DNA of 64,000 nt from CAZPWQ01 sp964590495 (GTDB taxonomy: Bacteria > Bacteroidota > Rhodothermia > Balneolales > Balneolaceae). Shown piece after piece: positions 36,534 through 46,137 of this stretch. Where the stretch lies: contig CAZPWQ010000007.1 in assembly GCA_964590495.1 (NCBI GenBank), positions 1 to 64,000 on the forward strand, in the 5' to 3' direction. Positions within the stretch are counted from its first letter, which is position 1. Every line of letters begins with the position of its first letter. The translations under genes and the position numbers were made by a program. The notes under the pieces were generated by a model, which was not told where the DNA came from, made no database searches, and saw only the letters and a list, made by a program, of their open reading frames with translations.

Positions 36534-37315
36534 TTAAGAGGGATTTGCTGCCTTACTCTTCGAAAGTATGATCTTACCGAACCACGCTAGTGTGGCTTCT
36601 TCAGTATTATCGGAATCGGTCATGATGGTAATACTCGTTATTTCTCTTGGCTCTTCTCCAAATGCTTCCCGGTAATCTTCAATAATATTTCGTTTCAGGG
36701 TGACCCACTGCCCCGCTTTTTCATTCCCCGATTCAACTACTACATATCGAACCCAATCGGTAAACGGATTGGGAGATATAGTACCGACTTCAGCTTTGCT
36801 TGCCCAAACGTAATTCAGAGATCGCAACGGAATATCAAAGGAGGTGAAGGTCTTATATAATCGATACTTTATTTTTTGTCCGAATGGAAGCTCACTGACG
36901 GGATAATCGAAAGTAACATAAATACGGGCCGCGAAATCATCTCCCGATTTTTCTGTTAAATCACCGGATTCAAGTACGGATTCAATTTTCCATTCCCATT
37001 CAAGATATTGAAATACCTCAGGGTCGGCCTCTATTTGCGTCGTGACACTTGAAATAGCCTGCTCACTCGATGCCCGAATAACCGGTGTCCCGTCTTCTTT
37101 AGTATCCCTCTCGTAAACAGCTTCCTTTTTTTACCAAAGGGTTCATATCTTAATATTGATGCCTCGTCGTCATCCGGATCAAAATCTGCAGGATCCAACA
37201 CGAATTGGTCGATGTTATCGGGATCCAATTGAATTGGGGTTTGAGAAAATGCTACTTCCTGAAAAAGGAAAATCGCTAAAAAGAAAATTACAAATAAATT
37301 TAAAAATCGGTTCAT
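36534..37315 (-). pseudogene. DUF3047 protein gene with a single-base frameshift
   Basis: The gene starts at ATG 37315 with signal peptide MNRFLNLFVIFFLAIFLFQE, and reads to YEPFGKK at a run of seven A (on the + strand seven T, 37126-37132). From there the frame shifts; one extra A would continue into EAVYERDTKEDGTPVIRASS, then WEWKIESVLESGDLTEKSGD, DDFAARIYVTFDYPVSELPF and SLNYVWASKAEVGTISPN to the stop at 36534. The restored ~260-residue protein matches DUF3047 proteins in length and motifs. The break may be a real mutation, a slippage-prone switch, or a homopolymer error. Confidence 0.82.
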
Positions 37316-37593
37316 GGCTTGTAGATGCTCTTGACTTTCGCAATTGCCCGCAAATGTTGGCACAAATCATGGACATAGTTTCACAAATTTTCTTCATAAA
37401 CATGCGAGAACTAAATAAACCCAGACTTCGCACTTCATCAATAAGCAATACAAGTTAAAATGTTAAATGTAGATGCATTTCTTATGACGAGATAAATGAG
37501 ATTATCCTTACCTGAATTTTTTTATAAATGAATTCTTGTAAGATGAAGTACTAAAACAGCGTCAATTCTTTAAATAGGAATAAACTCTTAACC

Positions 37594-38391
37594 ATGTTTA
37601 AACAGTTGATAATTTTATTGATTCTTGCTTCATTTCCTTTTGAAGAGCCAAATAAAAAGGATATACAGGATTCTTCTTCATCGTCATATACCGAATTCTC
37701 TATGGAACTTGTTGAAGCCGTTCGGGATGGTAAACAGGTAGACCATATGGTTCGCTGGCTGGCTAATGCTTCTGAAGAAGAACTTTATACCTCACTCAAT
37801 ACCGAGTCCAAAAAGAAAGCATTCTGGCTGAATATCTATAACGCTTATATACAAATTATACTGTTGGATAATCCTGAACTGTTTGAAGACCGCAACAGCT
37901 GGTTTGGATATAATTTTTTCTCTTCGCCCCAAATAACAATTGCCGGAAAAGAACTCAGTTTTGATGATATTGAGCATGGCATTATGCGTAGATCAAAAAT
38001 CAAAATATCTATGGGTTATTTAAATAAATGGTTTCCGGATTCATTCGTGAAGCGATTCTGGTGGAATGAAATAGACCCGAGAATACATTTTGCGCTGAAT
38101 TGCGGTGCAGCCAGTTGTCCCTATATTGCCGTTTTCGATCCAGACAGAGTGGAAGAACAGCTCGATATCACTACAAAAAATTATCTGGAAAAAACAACGG
38201 AGTATAATCACGAAACCGAGATTGCAAAAGTAAACCGGCTCATGAGCTGGTTTCGCGCAGATTTTGGCGGAACACAGGGAGCCATCGATATGTTAAAGCG
38301 TTATGACATCATCCCAAATAATGCCGATCCTGAATTGGAGTTTAAAGAATATGACTGGACTTTAGATCTGGGTAATTATCAGAATATTTAA
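37594..38391 (+). CDS. DUF547-family secreted protein
   Basis: 265 residues with a short signal peptide (MFKQLIILLILASFPF). The DUF547 pattern is clear: KKAFWLNIYNAYIQIILLDN, FFSSPQITIAGKELSFDDIE, HGIMRRSK, RIHFALNCGAASCPYIAVFD with the conserved Cys pair (NCGAASCP), and YFPWEDLF-type end replaced by RLMSWFRADFGG. The function of the family is unknown; it may be a papain-like or thiol-related fold. It is divergent from the DUF3047 gene and near the arsenosugar-type glycosyltransferase. Confidence 0.88.
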   Translation: MFKQLIILLILASFPFEEPNKKDIQDSSSSSYTEFSMELVEAVRDGKQVDHMVRWLANASEEELYTSLNTESKKKAFWLNIYNAYIQIILLDNPELFEDRNSWFGYNFFSSPQITIAGKELSFDDIEHGIMRRSKIKISMGYLNKWFPDSFVKRFWWNEIDPRIHFALNCGAASCPYIAVFDPDRVEEQLDITTKNYLEKTTEYNHETEIAKVNRLMSWFRADFGGTQGAIDMLKRYDIIPNNADPELEFKEYDWTLDLGNYQNI

Positions 38392-38505
38392 CTTTTTAGG
38401 GAATTACTTAAACTTTACTCATGTGTAAATAAAAAAGAGTGGCAATTATATAAAAACAGATAAACTACTGCTATTATCCTTCTTACTATTCTGATACGCT
38501 AAGTC

Positions 38506-38637
38506 ATGGACACCAATTCTTCTTCTGAAAAAGTAGTAGTGGTAACCGGAGCTTCTGCAGGACCCGGGCGATCTATCGTTCGTGAGTTTGCAAAAAACGG
38601 GTGCATTGTCAAGCTTAGCTTTCTCTCTATGAATTAG
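38506..38637 (+). pseudogene. N-terminal fragment of a short-chain dehydrogenase (SDR)
   Basis: An ATG-initiated frame of 43 codons reads VVVVTGASAGPGRSIVREFA, the glycine-rich NAD(P)-binding start of an SDR enzyme, then FAKNGCIVKLSFLS and a stop. An intact SDR would continue for ~200 more residues. The remaining part is not present downstream, so the gene has been cut off by deletion. It shows the second SDR remnant in this window after 13315-13677. Confidence 0.65.
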
Positions 38638-38785
38638 TACAGCAGGCAAAGAAAAAAACCTTCCTGTTATCAGTATTTTTAATAATATTGTACTCTCTAT
38701 GAAAAAAGGAGCAGGTAAGATATCAGAATTAAATCTCCTCAATATACTGACAATTACAAATCAATACTTATACTTTTCTACAATT

Positions 38786-39385
38786 ATGAAAAAATTATCT
38801 TTTCTCAGCCTTATGGCAATTACTTTACTGGCAAGCACAGCTTTTATCGGTGATAGAATAGTTGAAGACTGGACAATCGACAAATCCCATAGTAACATCA
38901 CTTTTTCTGTCAGGCATTTTTTCACTCCTGTGAGTGGCCAGTTTGAAGATTATCAATCGGAAATATCATTCGATCCTGAAGATCTCACAGACAACCGGAT
39001 AGAAATAACCATTCCTGTGGCAAGTATTAATACGCGAAATGATCGAAGAGACAACCACCTGAAATCGGAAGATTTCTTCAATGCAGAAAAATGGCCTGAT
39101 ATCCGATTTGTAAGTGAGTCCATAAAGCGGACCGGGGATAATCAGTTTGTTGCCAGCGGGAAACTGACCATCCGTGATGTTACACGCAACTTTGATCTCC
39201 CGTTTGAAGTATTGGGAGTAATGGATCATCCTATGAGGGAGAATTTAAAAGTTGCCGGAATTGTGGCAAATGCAGAACTCAACAGAAAAGATTATGGTGT
39301 GGGCGTTGGTGACTGGGCAGCAACAGCTGTTGTGGGAAACCAGATAGATATTCAAATCAGTCTCGAACTGAATTCTGTAAACTGA
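38786..39385 (+). CDS. YceI-family periplasmic protein
   Basis: 199 residues. The chosen start gives the signal peptide MKKLSFLSLMAITLLASTAF; a longer reading from 38699 adds a non-signal leader. YceI-type lipocalin-like fold motifs: WTIDKSHSNITFSVRHFF, GQFEDYQSEISFDPEDL, IPVASINTRNDRRDNHLKSE, DFFNAEKWPDIRFVS and GKLTIRDVTRNFDLPFEV. Such proteins bind isoprenoid chains in the periplasm and respond to stress. The gene is isolated. Confidence 0.9.
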   Translation: MKKLSFLSLMAITLLASTAFIGDRIVEDWTIDKSHSNITFSVRHFFTPVSGQFEDYQSEISFDPEDLTDNRIEITIPVASINTRNDRRDNHLKSEDFFNAEKWPDIRFVSESIKRTGDNQFVASGKLTIRDVTRNFDLPFEVLGVMDHPMRENLKVAGIVANAELNRKDYGVGVGDWAATAVVGNQIDIQISLELNSVN

Positions 39386-39643
39386 AAGGGGATATTCTGC
39401 AGAACTACTAATATATGCTCATTAACCGTGGATTCATCACCTAACCTCCCTAACGGGAGGTGGCTCTAACATACAAATATAACTACCGACCAAATCTTCC
39501 TGACGGAAGTTAAATTCCTGTAACTGTGATGGAGCTCTGCTCCCAAACTGTTTACCGACCACACCATTTGTTCCTTCAGGAAAGTTTGATCGGTAGAAGT
39601 AAAGTTTATAACAAAACAATTTTTTGAAAAATGTTTCGGATCA

Positions 39644-40696
39644 TCAACAACATGAACTTTCAGCCCCCCCATTACCCGCCGGTTCATCACTGCAGTCGAA
39701 TGGTCCGTAGTGAACAGAACGGTCACCGATCACCCGAAAATGTTCACCAAAACGGGTTTCTTCTATCATCGCTGCTGTATTTCCGCAAACCAGCTCCGGT
39801 TTCCCGGTAACAAATGTATGGTGGTCGTCCAGTACAAAGCGGTGAGGCGCATGTTCGATTGTTCCCTTATACACTGCTACCTGGCCGTAATCTTCACAAA
39901 TATCTTCCAGACTGTTCAATTTAATAAAAGCACGGATGGTCAGGGAACTGAAGTCAATCATGCCGATTTTCTTTTCGATTTCCGGGTTATCCAGTGAAAT
40001 GGCAGAACTGCTGACAACCCGGTAGTCCGGGCAACCCATCTCCTGCAGAAGGCGTCTGAAATCTTCGACATAAAGAGCGCCCGACAGACACTCTCCATAC
40101 AGAACAGGATCATTCCGGAGGTGATCCGGAATTCTCCGGCTGGCAAATACATCTGAAAAATAAAGTTCACCGCCCGGTTTCAGGACGCGAAAGATCTCAG
40201 AAAATACCTGTCGCTTGTCGGGAGAAAGATTGATCACACAGTTGGAGATCACAATATCGATAGAATTATCTTCAATTCCGGCTGTGGCCAGATCTTCAAT
40301 ATAACCGGTATGGAAGGCTACATTAGGTTTGTTGAATCCAAAACATTCCATCTGTCGCCTGGTAAGCCTTCGTGCAACATCCAGCTGTTCATCTGTCATA
40401 TCGATTCCAATCACCCGTCCCTGCGGCCCGGCAAGTTTGGAAGCCAGAAATACATCCCGCCCGGTACCGCAACCCAGATCAAGTATTGTTTTTCCTTCCA
40501 GACCGAGGGGGACCGGCGAACCGCACCCGTAAAAGCGAGAGATAATTTCATCATCGATCTGTTTCAGGACTTCTTTTTGCCAGACAGGCAGATCGTCGGT
40601 TGTACAGCACGCGCTGGTTTTCAAGTCACCGTTTGTACGGAGTATCCGGCCATAATATTTTTTTACGTCATCAATTTTGTTTATGGTTGTCGTCAT
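39644..40696 (-). CDS. arsM: Arsenite methyltransferase (ArsM-like)
   Basis: 350 residues. Features of ArsM: N-terminal YYGRIL and vicinal C30-C31 (SACCTTDDLP), SAM-binding ILDLGCGTGRDVFLAS and GVDMT-like IGIDMTDEQ, SNCVINL with the As-binding Cys, LKPGGELYFSDVF, and GECLSGALY with a second conserved Cys. A C-terminal domain ends with vicinal Cys (SSCC). It transfers methyl groups from SAM to trivalent arsenic. It is separate from the TIGR04283 glycosyltransferase by 3.1 kb and has no ars operator recognised upstream. Confidence 0.9.
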   Translation of the reverse strand: MTTTINKIDDVKKYYGRILRTNGDLKTSACCTTDDLPVWQKEVLKQIDDEIISRFYGCGSPVPLGLEGKTILDLGCGTGRDVFLASKLAGPQGRVIGIDMTDEQLDVARRLTRRQMECFGFNKPNVAFHTGYIEDLATAGIEDNSIDIVISNCVINLSPDKRQVFSEIFRVLKPGGELYFSDVFASRRIPDHLRNDPVLYGECLSGALYVEDFRRLLQEMGCPDYRVVSSSAISLDNPEIEKKIGMIDFSSLTIRAFIKLNSLEDICEDYGQVAVYKGTIEHAPHRFVLDDHHTFVTGKPELVCGNTAAMIEETRFGEHFRVIGDRSVHYGPFDCSDEPAGNGGAESSCC

Positions 40697-40944
40697 TTTA
40701 GCTGGATTTCAGGAGTTAAAGTTTTTACTCGGTTTTTAATAGATGTGATAAAATATCAATTTCTTACATCCTGCAGTGCAGGCAGGCAATATGTTCAGGG
40801 ACATCGGATAGAATTATACAAGATCTTCGCGAAATCAATAAAAAAAATCCGGTTCGACTGGGATTTAACTGACCCGGAGGTAAAAAAAGCTTGAGAAAAT
40901 AATGAGAAAAATAAATTCTGGCCGTACCATTAAAATTTATTCTG

Positions 40945-41652
40945 CTATTGTAGTTCAGCTGGTTCAGGAATTGGTGGATTTGATTCGTTATCAGTCTCTG
41001 ATGCAGTCTCCAACTGTGCGGAAGGACATTCCTTCTCCCACCATTTTTCGCGATTAAAAAACTTAAAATAGCTGATCATTTTATCTTTTATGAATCCGGC
41101 TTTTTCTATACCCCTGATTGAGCCTTTATTGGCAGCCAACACCCCTATATATGCCATACGATATTTATCTCTTCTATTGTATTCCTCTAAAATTTCATGA
41201 AGCATGGCAGGGTAAATCCGCTTTCCTCGATTTTCTCTGGAGACGAAACAGGCATAAATGAAAATTTCGTCGTCGTTCAGGACAAAATTGTGATTTAATG
41301 ATTCAATAAATAGTTCTTTTTCCGCAACCCAGGAATAACCGGTAACCTCACCATTTATTGTTGCTATAAAGGCTGTTTGAGTACTCTGCCTCATCCTCGT
41401 AAGAAATTCATCGGCCGGAAACTTTTTTCGAAATTTTTGAAACAGACCTTCTTCAGAGTTCTCGACCCTGTTTATAGTCACTGCCTCTTTAGCAGGTAAG
41501 ATATACGGTACTTTCCCCTCAAGGTCATATTTATATAAAATATAATCGTGATGGGTGAATGTTTCGGGAAATAAGCGATTCAGGATAACTTTAAATATGC
41601 CAAACTTATATAGTCTGACAGCGCCGAACATCTTTCTCATTAATGAATTCAT
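40945..41652 (-). CDS. GNAT-like acetyltransferase
   Basis: 235 residues. The core GNAT motif A is IYACFVSRENRGKRIYPAML (acetyl-CoA loop R..GKR), followed by AYIGVLAANKGSIRGIEKAG and FIKDKMISYFKFF. The N-terminal ~75 residues contain VRLYKFGIFKVILNRLF and look like a membrane-associated or interaction segment. The C-terminal ~25 residues are acidic and disordered. The substrate is unknown. The gene is co-directional with the DtxR-type regulator further upstream. Confidence 0.7.
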   Translation of the reverse strand: MNSLMRKMFGAVRLYKFGIFKVILNRLFPETFTHHDYILYKYDLEGKVPYILPAKEAVTINRVENSEEGLFQKFRKKFPADEFLTRMRQSTQTAFIATINGEVTGYSWVAEKELFIESLNHNFVLNDDEIFIYACFVSRENRGKRIYPAMLHEILEEYNRRDKYRMAYIGVLAANKGSIRGIEKAGFIKDKMISYFKFFNREKWWEKECPSAQLETASETDNESNPPIPEPAELQ

Positions 41653-41804
41653 AAAATGTACTTATTTTCATAATACATTTTGTTATTCCTTATAAGACGA
41701 TTTGAATCTTTTTGTTTCCATTGTTTCTTGGAGCAAATATTTGGTCTCTCTTTTCTGAGTTATAACACGGGTTGCTATTCACAAATTCCATGAGAATGTG
41801 GCTC

Positions 41805-42470
41805 TTATCCCGGCATTTTGGCAACAAAGATATGTTCGGCCAGTTCGTATCCGATAACCTGCTGTTTTCCTTCCAGTGACAAAGTAATAGGTCCACTGAA
41901 AGGAGCTTTCTCTTTAATTTTGACCCTGGTACCCGGCAGTAAATCAATCTTTTCAAGATAGCGCAGTAAATCAGGATCCTGGTTTTTGACACGGCTTACC
42001 AGATAGGCAGTATCACCGGGTTCGGTATCAATAAGTGGTTCATCTTTCATATCCGGCATAATACCGTCCTTCGAAGGAATAGGATCGCCGTGCGGGTCCT
42101 GGGTAGGATTATCCAGCAGTTCAGCTATTTTATCCTCAAACTGTTCAGAAATATGATGTTCCAGTTTTTCGGCCTCATCATGAACTTCATCCCATGAATA
42201 GCCCATTACTTCCAGCAGATACAGTTCAAGCAGACGATGATGACGTATTACCTCAAGCGCAATTTTTTCGCCGGACTCTGTCAGTGAAGCGCCTTTGTAA
42301 GACTGGTAATCAACAAGGCTCATTTTAGCCAGGCGTTTGATCATATTGGTGGCAGACGCAGAAGAAACATCCATAGCTTCCGCAATACGCGTAGTTGAGG
42401 CTCCTTTGCCCTCCGACTCCAGTTTATAAATAACTTTCAGATAATCTTCGACTGCCTGGCTCAGAACCAT
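41805..42470 (-). CDS. DtxR/MntR-family metal-dependent regulator
   Basis: 221 residues, three domains: winged-helix (VEDYLKVIYKLE, TTRIAEAMDVSSASATNMIKRLA), dimerisation and metal-binding helix region (HHRLLELYLLEVMGYSWDEVHDEAEKLEHHIS with His/Glu ligands), and a C-terminal FeoA/SH3-like domain (about 145-220). It senses Fe(II) or Mn(II) and represses uptake genes. No target gene for iron or manganese transport is adjacent. The gene starts at the ATG that gives the usual MxLSQAVEDY beginning. Confidence 0.9.
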   Translation of the reverse strand: MVLSQAVEDYLKVIYKLESEGKGASTTRIAEAMDVSSASATNMIKRLAKMSLVDYQSYKGASLTESGEKIALEVIRHHRLLELYLLEVMGYSWDEVHDEAEKLEHHISEQFEDKIAELLDNPTQDPHGDPIPSKDGIMPDMKDEPLIDTEPGDTAYLVSRVKNQDPDLLRYLEKIDLLPGTRVKIKEKAPFSGPITLSLEGKQQVIGYELAEHIFVAKMPG

Positions 42471-42559
42471 AATATACTCATTACTCTTACCTGTTTTATT
42501 ACCTGCGATAATATATTAATTAACAGAATAGAATACAGTTTGTTTTATCCCATATAGGA

Positions 42560-43060
42560 TCAATTTTCATCAGAGAGATATTCTTCAAAAGAAATGCTTC
42601 CAAACGCACCGGAACCTACATAGGAGAGAAGCTTACTGAATACGTCAACAGGCATATAGCCCGGTTGCATTCCCAAAATTTCGCCGTTGGCATTCACAAA
42701 AAATATTGTGGGGGTAGAACGCACCTGCTGCCGGTGAGCAAACTGTTGCTGCGTCATCGGTTCCCCGTTAAAGGTTAACTTTTTATCTGATTCTACATCA
42801 ATACGTACGGGATAATAATATTTATTTAAACTGTCCTGTACCACCTCTTTCGGGAATACTTCTTTATTCATTTTCTTGCAATATCCGCACCACTGCGCCT
42901 CAGCATATATTAAAACTTTTTTCTGTTGCTCTTCGGCACGTTGTTGTGCTTCCTCCATTGTAAACCATGTCACTTCATTTTCCTGTTGAGCAAAAGCAGC
43001 GGTAAAACCGGCTGCTACTAAAAAATAAGTAAGTGTAAAAGGTATAAATAGTTTCTTCAT
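42560..43060 (-). CDS. Secreted thioredoxin-fold protein (paralogue 2)
   Basis: 166 residues with signal peptide ending AAFAQQ. The active site is AQWCGYCKKMNKEVF, with VRIDVESDKKLTFNGEPMTQ, VRSTPTIFFV (cis-Pro) and LLSYVGSGAFGSISFEEYL. The architecture and C-terminus match the protein at 31291-31806, and both share an NGxxMTQ(R/Q)QF motif, so they are paralogues. It stands alone here and would also draw electrons from DsbD. Confidence 0.86.
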   Translation of the reverse strand: MKKLFIPFTLTYFLVAAGFTAAFAQQENEVTWFTMEEAQQRAEEQQKKVLIYAEAQWCGYCKKMNKEVFPKEVVQDSLNKYYYPVRIDVESDKKLTFNGEPMTQQQFAHRQQVRSTPTIFFVNANGEILGMQPGYMPVDVFSKLLSYVGSGAFGSISFEEYLSDEN

Positions 43061-43124
43061 TATTTATAATCAATAATTTACTTTGACAATTAACGCAACA
43101 GTCTCCTCAAAATTACGTGGGTAT

Positions 43125-43282
43125 AAATCCGAAATCCAAATTGATAAAATTCGAAGCACGAATATTCTAAATCCAAAACATCATAGCTTTAGAAAGTAAA
43201 TAGCTCGAACAGTCCAATCCTGCTTATCCCTGAACCAATCGGCAGCCGTTTCGGATTTTGGATATTCGGATTTCGGATTTAT
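43125..43282. mobile_element. MITE-like element, copy 2
   Basis: The left end AAATCCGAAATCCAAA (43125-43140) and the complement of the right end near 43267-43282 (AAATCCGAAATCCGAA) differ at one position. The inside shares GAAGCACGAAT, AATCCAAAACAT, GCAGCCGTTTCGGATTTTGG with copy 1 at 30578-30735. It lies just upstream of the second thioredoxin-like gene. Confidence 0.65.
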
Positions 43283-43311
43283 AAGGTTTCGAATTACAAT
43301 CCATTGCACCT

Positions 43312-45951
43312 TTACGTACTCATCTTAATAATCATCATGGTCATATCGTCATGTTGTTTGGTATCGCTTGTAAACGATAACAAATCTTCCGAAAGAGCAT
43401 TAAGTAACTCCACGGAGGATTTATGGGAATTTCTGCGGATCATATTTAAAAGTCGTTTACTGCCATAAAACACGTGGTTCTTATTAAGCGCTTCCACGAT
43501 ACCATCAGTATAAAGAATAAGTACGTCTCTATCCTGAAGTTTCAGCAAAACCTCCTCGATATTACTGTCAAAAATTTCACTCCCGGTTAGTCCGATCCCA
43601 ATACCCTCCGGCTGTAATTCCTCGATATCTTCGTTCGCCGCACTAACTTTAATTACGGGATTATGTCCCGCCCGGGCGAAGTAGAACGTTTTCTTTTCCA
43701 GATCGATAATACCGTATACCAGCGAGATGAAAGTGCCACGCGGGGCATTATCACAAAAAAGACGGTTTGCCTTTTTAAGCAGCTCGGCAGGCGAATCAAT
43801 TTCCCGGCAAAGGCTGTGCAAAATTCCTTTAACAAATGTCATATAAAAAGCCGCCTGTATACCCTTGCCACTCACATCACCAACCGCTACCGCAACTCGG
43901 TGTTCATCAATCCGGATAAAATCATAATAATCACCTCCGGTCTCATAGGCGGGCTTACAAATAGCTGCTAAATCGAGACGATCAATATCGGGAGTGCGAA
44001 CCGGAAGAAATGACTGCTGTACGTTACGGGCAATTTGTAATTCCTGCTTGATTCGTTCTTCCTGGGCCAGTTCCTCCACATAATCTGGCACGAAATTCGG
44101 CAACACTTTTTCATCTTTACCTTTTAATGAAGCAATCATTCCTGCAATCGCGAGGAAGACCAGGAATATTACATAAATAATAAAAATGTAATTGTCCGGC
44201 GAACCTTCAATAATCCAGCCGGTTGAACTGCTTAACAGCCCCAGAAACAGAAAATAAGAAAGAAGAAGCGTTACAAAATCACCGGCGAAATAAATGCCGG
44301 TGAGCAACAGGCCAAGTATTAACGATATCACAAACTGCTGAAAAGGCGGGCCGAAATCATTCAACACCGGTACCATGATACCACAGGCTAACATTAATAT
44401 GAAGCCTGTAATATATTTATTCCGGGTCTGTGCATATGTTTGTCCGCCGACTACCAGGAAAATGCCCAGCATTAAAGAAAAACCGTACCACCCATTCTGT
44501 AGGAACATATATAAAGGAGGCCAGACTGCTTCATCATTCAGGAATACCCGGTCTACTTCCATATAAATATTTGGTATATATTTATTCATCAGTGTCCAAA
44601 TGCCGGCTAAAATAAAAGCAAGACCGATGCTTCGCAGTGTTGCAAGACCTATGGGCTTGTTGAAGAACATCCCCTGCCTGAGGAAATCATAGGTATAAAG
44701 CTTTTGGGGCCAATATTGTCTGGTAATCGAATCACTGATAGCAAAAAGGATAAAAAATCCCAGTGAAGCTGCGGCCCCACCCATACCCACACTCATTAAC
44801 AACTGCAAAGATTCTAAACCTCCAGACACACCTGTATATATATCCAGGTATGGCAGCATCGATAGCAAAATAAGCACTGAAATTCCCAAACCGGCCAATA
44901 CACCCAGCACCAGCGAAGCCTGTGTATCAACAGCCCGGGCACGTGTTCGGAAAGCAAAAATGATGATAGCGCCAAGGATAAATAAAAATACCAGTACATT
45001 ACGAAGTATATTCCAGGGGTTATCCCAACCTGCAACAGTTGGGGAACCGGGATTATACTCAGCATTTACACTTAGCAATCCTCCGGTGGGTGCAACTTTA
45101 ACCTCCACATTCAAAACTTGCTGCAACTGTTCTTCAGCAAGAGAAAAACGAATATTCGCAGCATTTATAGAGTTTATCCGTTCAATATAGGCTGTATCCG
45201 CTGTAAACGCCGGGGCATGCCAACCGGTTTGTTTAAGATAATAACGAGCCAGCTTTACAGCGTCTTCCGCAGTGTATTGATAAGGGCGTCCCTGTTTTAA
45301 ATTACCGGCAATCCGCTCAATCTTTTGTTCAGGTTCAAGTTCGGTATTCATGCTACCTTGTTGCAGATCGAAATAAAGAAGACGTGAAAGCAGTGAGTCG
45401 GATAATGTTTCAAAGACAGGTTCCAACGAATCAATTTGTACTGAATCCGGATAAAAAACCGAGGCTATAGCCTGCCGGTTTATAATATCGCCATTGATAA
45501 CTTCAGAAGGATTCAGCAACTCAGTGAATTCGTTCTGCAGGTCTACCCGTACGCGTAAATTGCTGTTAAAACCCGGCCCTTCCTCTGTCCTTTCAGCATC
45601 CTCCTCTGATTCAACTGCTGACCGGTGGAATACAATCTCCCAGTAGTATGGTTTGATATTTGGATACTTGTTCTCAGAATACAAATTGTTTAATTCCTGT
45701 CGACCTACTTTTTTCTGCAGGCTGTCAAGCAATCTTTGATTGGAATGCAATTGTGCTCTCGCCGTATAATTGGCTACCGGGAAACCCAGTTCCGATAATA
45801 ATTCTGTTGCCCTGACAGAAACAGATTCCGGTTCATCCGGATTTTGAATCAAGCTCCTGGGGTCCTGTCCGGGATATGCAACAAAAAAATAAACGGCAGC
45901 TAATAGAGCTGCCCCAAATAATATATAATTGTTAAACCTGTTACTCACCAA
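43312..45951 (-). CDS. Membrane-anchored SpoIIE/PP2C-type serine phosphatase
   Basis: 879 residues. The N-terminal region has one helix, an extracytoplasmic part (about 30-320) and about nine more helices (to about 610), followed by a cytosolic SpoIIE phosphatase: ETGGDYYDFIRID, VAVGDVSGKGIQAAFYM, ARAGHNPVI, LILYTDGIVEA and KQHDDMTMMIIK with the conserved Asp residues that bind Mn/Mg. Such proteins dephosphorylate anti-sigma-factor antagonists. The start codon is TTG at 45951, supported by AAGGA seven bases before it, with an alternative GTG next to it. The sensory signal is unknown. Confidence 0.88.
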   Translation of the reverse strand: MVSNRFNNYILFGAALLAAVYFFVAYPGQDPRSLIQNPDEPESVSVRATELLSELGFPVANYTARAQLHSNQRLLDSLQKKVGRQELNNLYSENKYPNIKPYYWEIVFHRSAVESEEDAERTEEGPGFNSNLRVRVDLQNEFTELLNPSEVINGDIINRQAIASVFYPDSVQIDSLEPVFETLSDSLLSRLLYFDLQQGSMNTELEPEQKIERIAGNLKQGRPYQYTAEDAVKLARYYLKQTGWHAPAFTADTAYIERINSINAANIRFSLAEEQLQQVLNVEVKVAPTGGLLSVNAEYNPGSPTVAGWDNPWNILRNVLVFLFILGAIIIFAFRTRARAVDTQASLVLGVLAGLGISVLILLSMLPYLDIYTGVSGGLESLQLLMSVGMGGAAASLGFFILFAISDSITRQYWPQKLYTYDFLRQGMFFNKPIGLATLRSIGLAFILAGIWTLMNKYIPNIYMEVDRVFLNDEAVWPPLYMFLQNGWYGFSLMLGIFLVVGGQTYAQTRNKYITGFILMLACGIMVPVLNDFGPPFQQFVISLILGLLLTGIYFAGDFVTLLLSYFLFLGLLSSSTGWIIEGSPDNYIFIIYVIFLVFLAIAGMIASLKGKDEKVLPNFVPDYVEELAQEERIKQELQIARNVQQSFLPVRTPDIDRLDLAAICKPAYETGGDYYDFIRIDEHRVAVAVGDVSGKGIQAAFYMTFVKGILHSLCREIDSPAELLKKANRLFCDNAPRGTFISLVYGIIDLEKKTFYFARAGHNPVIKVSAANEDIEELQPEGIGIGLTGSEIFDSNIEEVLLKLQDRDVLILYTDGIVEALNKNHVFYGSKRLLNMIRRNSHKSSVELLNALSEDLLSFTSDTKQHDDMTMMIIKMST

Positions 45952-46137
45952 ATAATAATCCTTAAGAGAATTTTCTTTTCCTGTAATTAAATTACAACCA
46001 TTTTCACTTGAAATATGCTAAAATGTTATGAGAATTAATATTACGTGTGGGTTGTTTACCCAATGTAGTTGACAGGCTTTGTATACTATATGCATTATGT
46101 CACTGAAAATCACCAAAATTTAATTAAGATTATTTAT

